Origin: an uncultured Clostridia bacterium
GTDB taxonomy: Bacteria; Bacillota; Clostridia; Christensenellales; Aristaeellaceae
DNA length: 64,000 bases
Assembly: GCA_946407745.1 (NCBI GenBank)
Contig: CAMJPQ010000006.1
Span: 1-64,000 of the forward strand
Reading direction: 5' to 3'
A model generated the notes under the pieces. The model was not told the DNA's origin. It did no database searches and worked only from the letters and a program-made list of their open reading frames with translations. The translations under genes were made by a program, and so were the position numbers. Below are positions 24,201 through 30,200 of this stretch, piece after piece; position 1 is the stretch's first letter; every line of letters starts with the position of its first letter.

Positions 24201-27200
24201 CGCGACCATTGAAGACCTGGATGTATATGAAGACGGCGATAAGATTGCTTACAGCTGGATCGAAGACACTGCAGATCTGGAGAACGGCTACATTCTGGTG
24301 AGCATCGAGACAGAGGAAGGCGAAGAGGGCTACCTGACCACCATCACCAACAGCTACGAGCCTGAGTTTGTGACGAAGACCGTGCTGAAGGTTTGGGACG
24401 ACGAGAATGACGCTGAGGGCTTCCGCCCCGACAGCATCACCGTGAACCTGATGGATGGCGAGGACATCGTCTACACCGCGGTGCTGAGCGACAGCAACAA
24501 CTGGATTGACACCAGCGACGAGCTGCCGAAGCATCGTGACGGCGAAGAGATCGAATATGTCTGGGTCGAGGCGCTGGACGAAGCGATTGCTGAGAAGTAC
24601 ACGTCTGAAACCAAGACCGAAGGCACCATCACCTACCTGACCAACACCCACGAGCCTGAGACTGTGGAAGTGCCGGTTGAAAAGAACTGGGCTGACGCGG
24701 ATGACCAGGATGGCAAGCGGCCTGAGAAGGTGCTGATCTACCTGCTGGCGAATGGCGAGCCCGTGGCCAAGACAGAGCTGAGCGAGAGCAATAACTGGAC
24801 CGATACCTTCACTGATCTGCCGAAATACGCGGACGGCGAAGAGATTGAGTACACAGTTGACGAGCCTGTGCTGCCTGTGGGCTATACGGCCGCGATCACC
24901 GGCGATGCCGAGACTGGGTACACCGTCACCAACACCTACACACCCGAGACCGTAAAGGTCACCGTGCTTAAGGTCTGGGACGACAACGATAACCAGGACG
25001 GCAAGCGGCCTGACAGCCTGAGTGTGAAGCTGCTGGCGGACGGCGTGGCGGTAATAGATGAGATTGGCAACGAAATCACCGCAACGCTGAGCACTGATGA
25101 CTGGACTGCTTCCGTAGACGGACTGGCCAAGTACCGCGACCAGGGTATCGAGATTGAGTACACCTGGACCGAGGATGAGGAAGGCCTGCCTGAGGGCTAC
25201 GAGCTGACCAATAACGAGACCACCGGTTATGTGACCACGCTGACCAACACCCACGAGCCGGAGACCATTGAGATCACAGTCACCAAGAACTGGGATGACG
25301 AGAACGACTACGACGGACTGCAGCCTGCGAGCGTGACGGTACGCCTGACCGCGAACGGGACCGAGATCGCAGTCGTGAGTGTCAACGCAGTGGATGACTG
25401 GAGCTACACCTTCGAGGATCTGCCGAAGTACGAAGGCGGCGAGCTGATCGACTACGAACTGACAGAGGACGAAGTCGAGCACTACACCACTGAAGACATC
25501 GAGACGATCGTCGAGAAGGTGGATGAGAACAGCTACGAGATCGAGATCACCAACAAGCACGAGCCCGAGACCACAGAAGCCGCTGTTACGAAGGAATGGG
25601 ACGACGACAACAACCATGACGGCAAGCGTCCCGAGAGCGTAACCATGAAGCTGCTGGCCAACAACGAGGCAACCGGCGTTGAAGTGAAGCTCGTGACCGG
25701 CAAAGTGACCGGCGCGGACGACTACACCGTTGAGTTCTCCGACGACAAGCTGACAGCGACCGTCAGCGGCCTGCCTGTGTACGACGAGAATGGCGACAAG
25801 CTGAGCTACAGCTGGATTGAGGACACTGAAGCGCTGCCGGACGGCTACAGCATCAAGTCCATCGATATCAGCGTCAGCGAGGGCGTCAACACCACAACCA
25901 TTACCAACATCTACAAGCCTGAGTACAAGTACCTGACCGTGCTGAAGGCCTGGAAGGACGCGAACAACCAGGATGGCAAGCGTCCCGAGAGCCTGACAGT
26001 GAAACTGCTGGCTGACGGTGTAGAAACCGGAAAGACGGTCGTACTGAGCGAGGCGAACAACTGGTTCGACACAATCAAGGATCTGCCGAAGTTCGACGGA
26101 AACGGCGACGAAATCGTATACAGCTGGCTGGAGGAAGCCGTTGCCGAATACAATGGCGGCGAGGAACCGACCGCTGTGACGGTGACCGGCAACGAGATTG
26201 TGGTACTGACCAACACCTACGAGCCGGAGAAGACCGAGCTCACGGTGCGGAAGGTCTGGAACGACAACGATGACCAGGACGGCAAGCGGCCGGAGAGCGT
26301 CACCGTCTACCTGCTGGCGGACGATGTGCCTGCGGCGAAGGCTGAACTGAGCGACGGCAACGACTGGACCTACACCTTCGAAGACCTGCCTGTGTACGCA
26401 AACGGCAAGGAGATCGAGTATACGATTGACGAGCTGGCTGTGGAGGGCTATGAGGTCGAGATCACCGAGAGCGAAGAGGAAGGCATCGACTACGACATCA
26501 CCAACACCTACGAGCCCGAGACCGTTGAGGTCAAGGTGGAGAAGGTTTGGGACGACGCGGACGACCAGGACGGCATCCGTCCGGAGACTCTGACCGTGGC
26601 CCTGCTGGCGGATGGCGAGGCGGCAACGGATGAGAACGGCAACGCGATCACCGTCACGCTGAGCGCGGACGACTGGACCGGCTCCGTTGACGGCCTGCCC
26701 AAGTACAAGGACCATGGCACCGAGATCGTGTACACCTGGTCTGAGGAACTGGGCGAGAACAGTCCGTATACGCTGACCAACACCGAGACAGTTGGTTACG
26801 TGACCACGCTGACCAACAGCTACACTCCCGAGACTGTTGAGGTCAAGGTGGAGAAGGTCTGGAAGGACGAGGGTCACGAAGACAAGCGTCCGGACAGCAT
26901 CATCGTCATCCTGACGGCGGACGGCGAGACGGTGACCACCGTCAAGCTGGACGACTCCAACGGCTGGGCGGCTACGAAGGACAACCTGCCGAAGTACAAG
27001 GACCATGGCACCGAGATCAAGTATGCCTGGGACGAGGCTTCCGTGCCCACCGGCTATGAGAAGGTAATCGTAAGCGAGGACGGCAGCGTCACCACCATCA
27101 CGAACACCTTCACACCCGGCAGCCTGAAGATCACGAAGACCTTCGAAGGCGAAATCCCCGAGGACGCTGACCTGAGCAAGCTGAGCTTCACCATCACCGG

Positions 27201-30200
27201 TCCCGACTTCGAGAAGACCGTGACCTACGGTGAGTTCACAGACGGCAGCTACCAGATGGACGGCATCGCTCCTGGCCGGTACACCGTGACCGAGACCAAC
27301 GCGATGGACCTCATCACCAACTACAGCCTGGATGTGAGCAGCACGTTCACCGCCAGCACAGTGGTGACCAAGGAGCACACCAAGGAAGCTCCCGCGGTCA
27401 TCGCGCTGACCAACAAGTACACCAAGGACGAGGGCAAGCTGACCATCGTGAAGGCCTTCTGCGGTGTGCCCAAGGACAACACGCCCTGGGACGAAGAGAA
27501 GCTGAACGAGCTGACCTTCACCGTGACCGGCCCGAACGGCTACGAGAAGACCTTCAAGTATGCTGACTTCAAGGACGGCATCACCGATAAGCTGGGCAAC
27601 CTGACCAAGATGCTGACCATCGAGCACCTCGAGATCGGTGAATACACCGTGACCGAGTCCGATGCGGAGGGCATCCTGAACGGCTACACGCTGCAGGCGA
27701 CGTCCATCACCGAAGGCACCGCTTCCGTTGTGAAGAGCGCCGAGGTGACAGTGGTCCTGAAGAACAACTACAAGAAGGACACCGGCAGCCTCATCCTGGA
27801 GAAGACCTTCACCGGCGTTGGAGCAGAAGTGAACGAGAACGACCTGAAGGCGCTGACCTTCCAGGTGACCGGCTCTGACCTGCTCAACGGCGAGACCTAC
27901 GACAAGACCTTCTACTATGCGCAGTTTGTGGATGGCAAGCTGGAGATCACCGGCCTGACGCCCGGCACCTACACCGTGACCGAGAAGAATGCCGATAAGC
28001 TGATCGCCCGCTACACGCTGCAGGCTGAAAGCGTTACAGAAGGCACGGCTGAAGTCACCAAGGACGGCACCGTGACCATCGCGCTGACCAACACCTACGA
28101 TGAGGACAAGGGCGACCTGAAGATCGTGAAGACCTTCGTCGGCGTACCTTCCACCGCGGATGTGAGCGCGCTGAGCTTCACCATCACCGGCCCGAAGGAC
28201 TACAGCCTGACCGTCACCTACGGCGAGTTCACCGATGGCGTCTACGCCATCAAGGATCTGCCGGTTGGCACCTACACTGTGAAGGAGACCAACGCGGATG
28301 GCCTGGTGACCGGCTACACGCTGTCGGCACAGAGCAAGACCAGCGGCGACGCGGAGGTGAAGAAGGGCGAGGAAGCCACCGTTGAGGTGACCAACGTCTA
28401 CACACCCAACATCGGTGACTTGACAGTTACCAAGCTGGCTATCGGTGCGCCCGGCAATGCCACCTTCCGCGTGGCGGTGAAGGACGCTGCGGGCACCTAT
28501 TACGCCCCGACCGGCGAGACCTCCACCGAGGCGATCTGGGTGAGCCTGAAGAGCGGCGACACCGCCGAATGGCGCGGCCTGCCCATCGGCACCTACACCG
28601 TGGAAGAGGCTGACGCCGCTATCGCGGGCAAGAGGCTGACCGTCACCGGTACCGGCGATGTAAAGGTCACCCTTGGCGGAACAACCACCGTGACCGTGGT
28701 GAACAACTACACCGACGAGCTGGGCGACCTGGAGATCGTCAAGACCCTCACAGGCCTTGCGAGCGAGGAAGACGCTGCGAAGCTGCAGTTCCAGATCACC
28801 GGCCCCGGCGGCTACGAACAGACCATCTACTACATCCAGTTCACCGGCGGACGGTACACCATCCATGGCCTGCCGCTGGGCGAGTACACCGTGCGTGAGA
28901 CGAATGCGGAGACGGCGGTCGCGGGCTACACCCTGCTGGCCACGAGCGTCACCGAGGGCACGACCATCGTACGGACCGGCGCGACAGCCACCGTGAAGCT
29001 GGAGAACCACTACGAACCGCAGCTGGGCGATCTGGAGCTTGTGAAGACGTTCAGCGGCCTGCCTGAGGACGCGGATGTGAGCGGACTGAAGTTCACCATC
29101 ACCGGTCCGGACGGCTTCAGCCGCACCGTCACCTACGCGGAATTCACCGACGGACGCTATGTCCTGACGGGCATTCCCGCAGGCGAGTACACTGTGACCG
29201 AGACGAACGCCGAAGGCCTGGTGGCCGGCTACACCCTCACCGCTGAGAGCGTCACTTCCGGCGACGCGACAGTGGAGGTGGGCGGCACCGCCACCGTGAC
29301 CCTGGAGAACGTCTACGAGCAGCAGCTCGGCAAGCTGGTGATTGAGAAGTTCCTCTCCGGCGCGCCTGAGGACGCCGACCTGAGCAAGCTGACCTTCACC
29401 ATCACCGGACCGGACGGCTTCGAGCAGACCGTCACCTACGCGGAATTCACGGACGGCAAGTATGAGCTGACAGGGCTTGTCCCGGGCGTGTACACCGTGA
29501 CCGAGAAGAACGCGGACACGGTCCTGGCGGGCTACAAGCTGCTGGCGACCAGCATTACCGAAGGCACCGCGAGCGTCATGGCAGAGCAGACAGCGACCAT
29601 CCGCCTGTTCAACTTCTACAGTGAACAGCAGGGCGGCCTGACGATTGTCAAGACGTTCCAGGGTGTGCCGGAGGGCGCTGACCTGAGCGGCCTGACCTTC
29701 CGGATCACCGGAGCGGACGGCTACTCCACCTACATCAGCTACGCTGCCTTCGTGGACGGCAAGTACACGCTGACCGGCCTGCCGATCGGCACCTACACCG
29801 TCACCGAAATCAACCCCGAGGGAATCATCAGGTACTACACGCTGACCGCTGAATCCGTGACCGCGGGCACCGCCACTGTGGCAGCCACCGGCTCCGCGGA
29901 GGTCAGGCTGAGCAACGTGTATGAACCGCAGTATGGCGCGCTGACCATCCTGAAGACCTTCACCGGTCTGCCGGAGGGCGCGGACGCCAGCGGGCTGCAG
30001 TTCCGCATCGTGGGCCCGGACGGCTTCGACCGGACGGTCACCTACGCTGAGTTCAAGGACGGCAAGCTCACGCTGGAGGGCCTCAAGCCCGGCAGCTACG
30101 CGGTATACGAGCTGAATCCCGGCACACTGAATCCGTCCTGGACACTGCTGAGCACCTCTGTGACGGCAGGCGGAACCACCATCGCGGTCGGCGAGACCGG

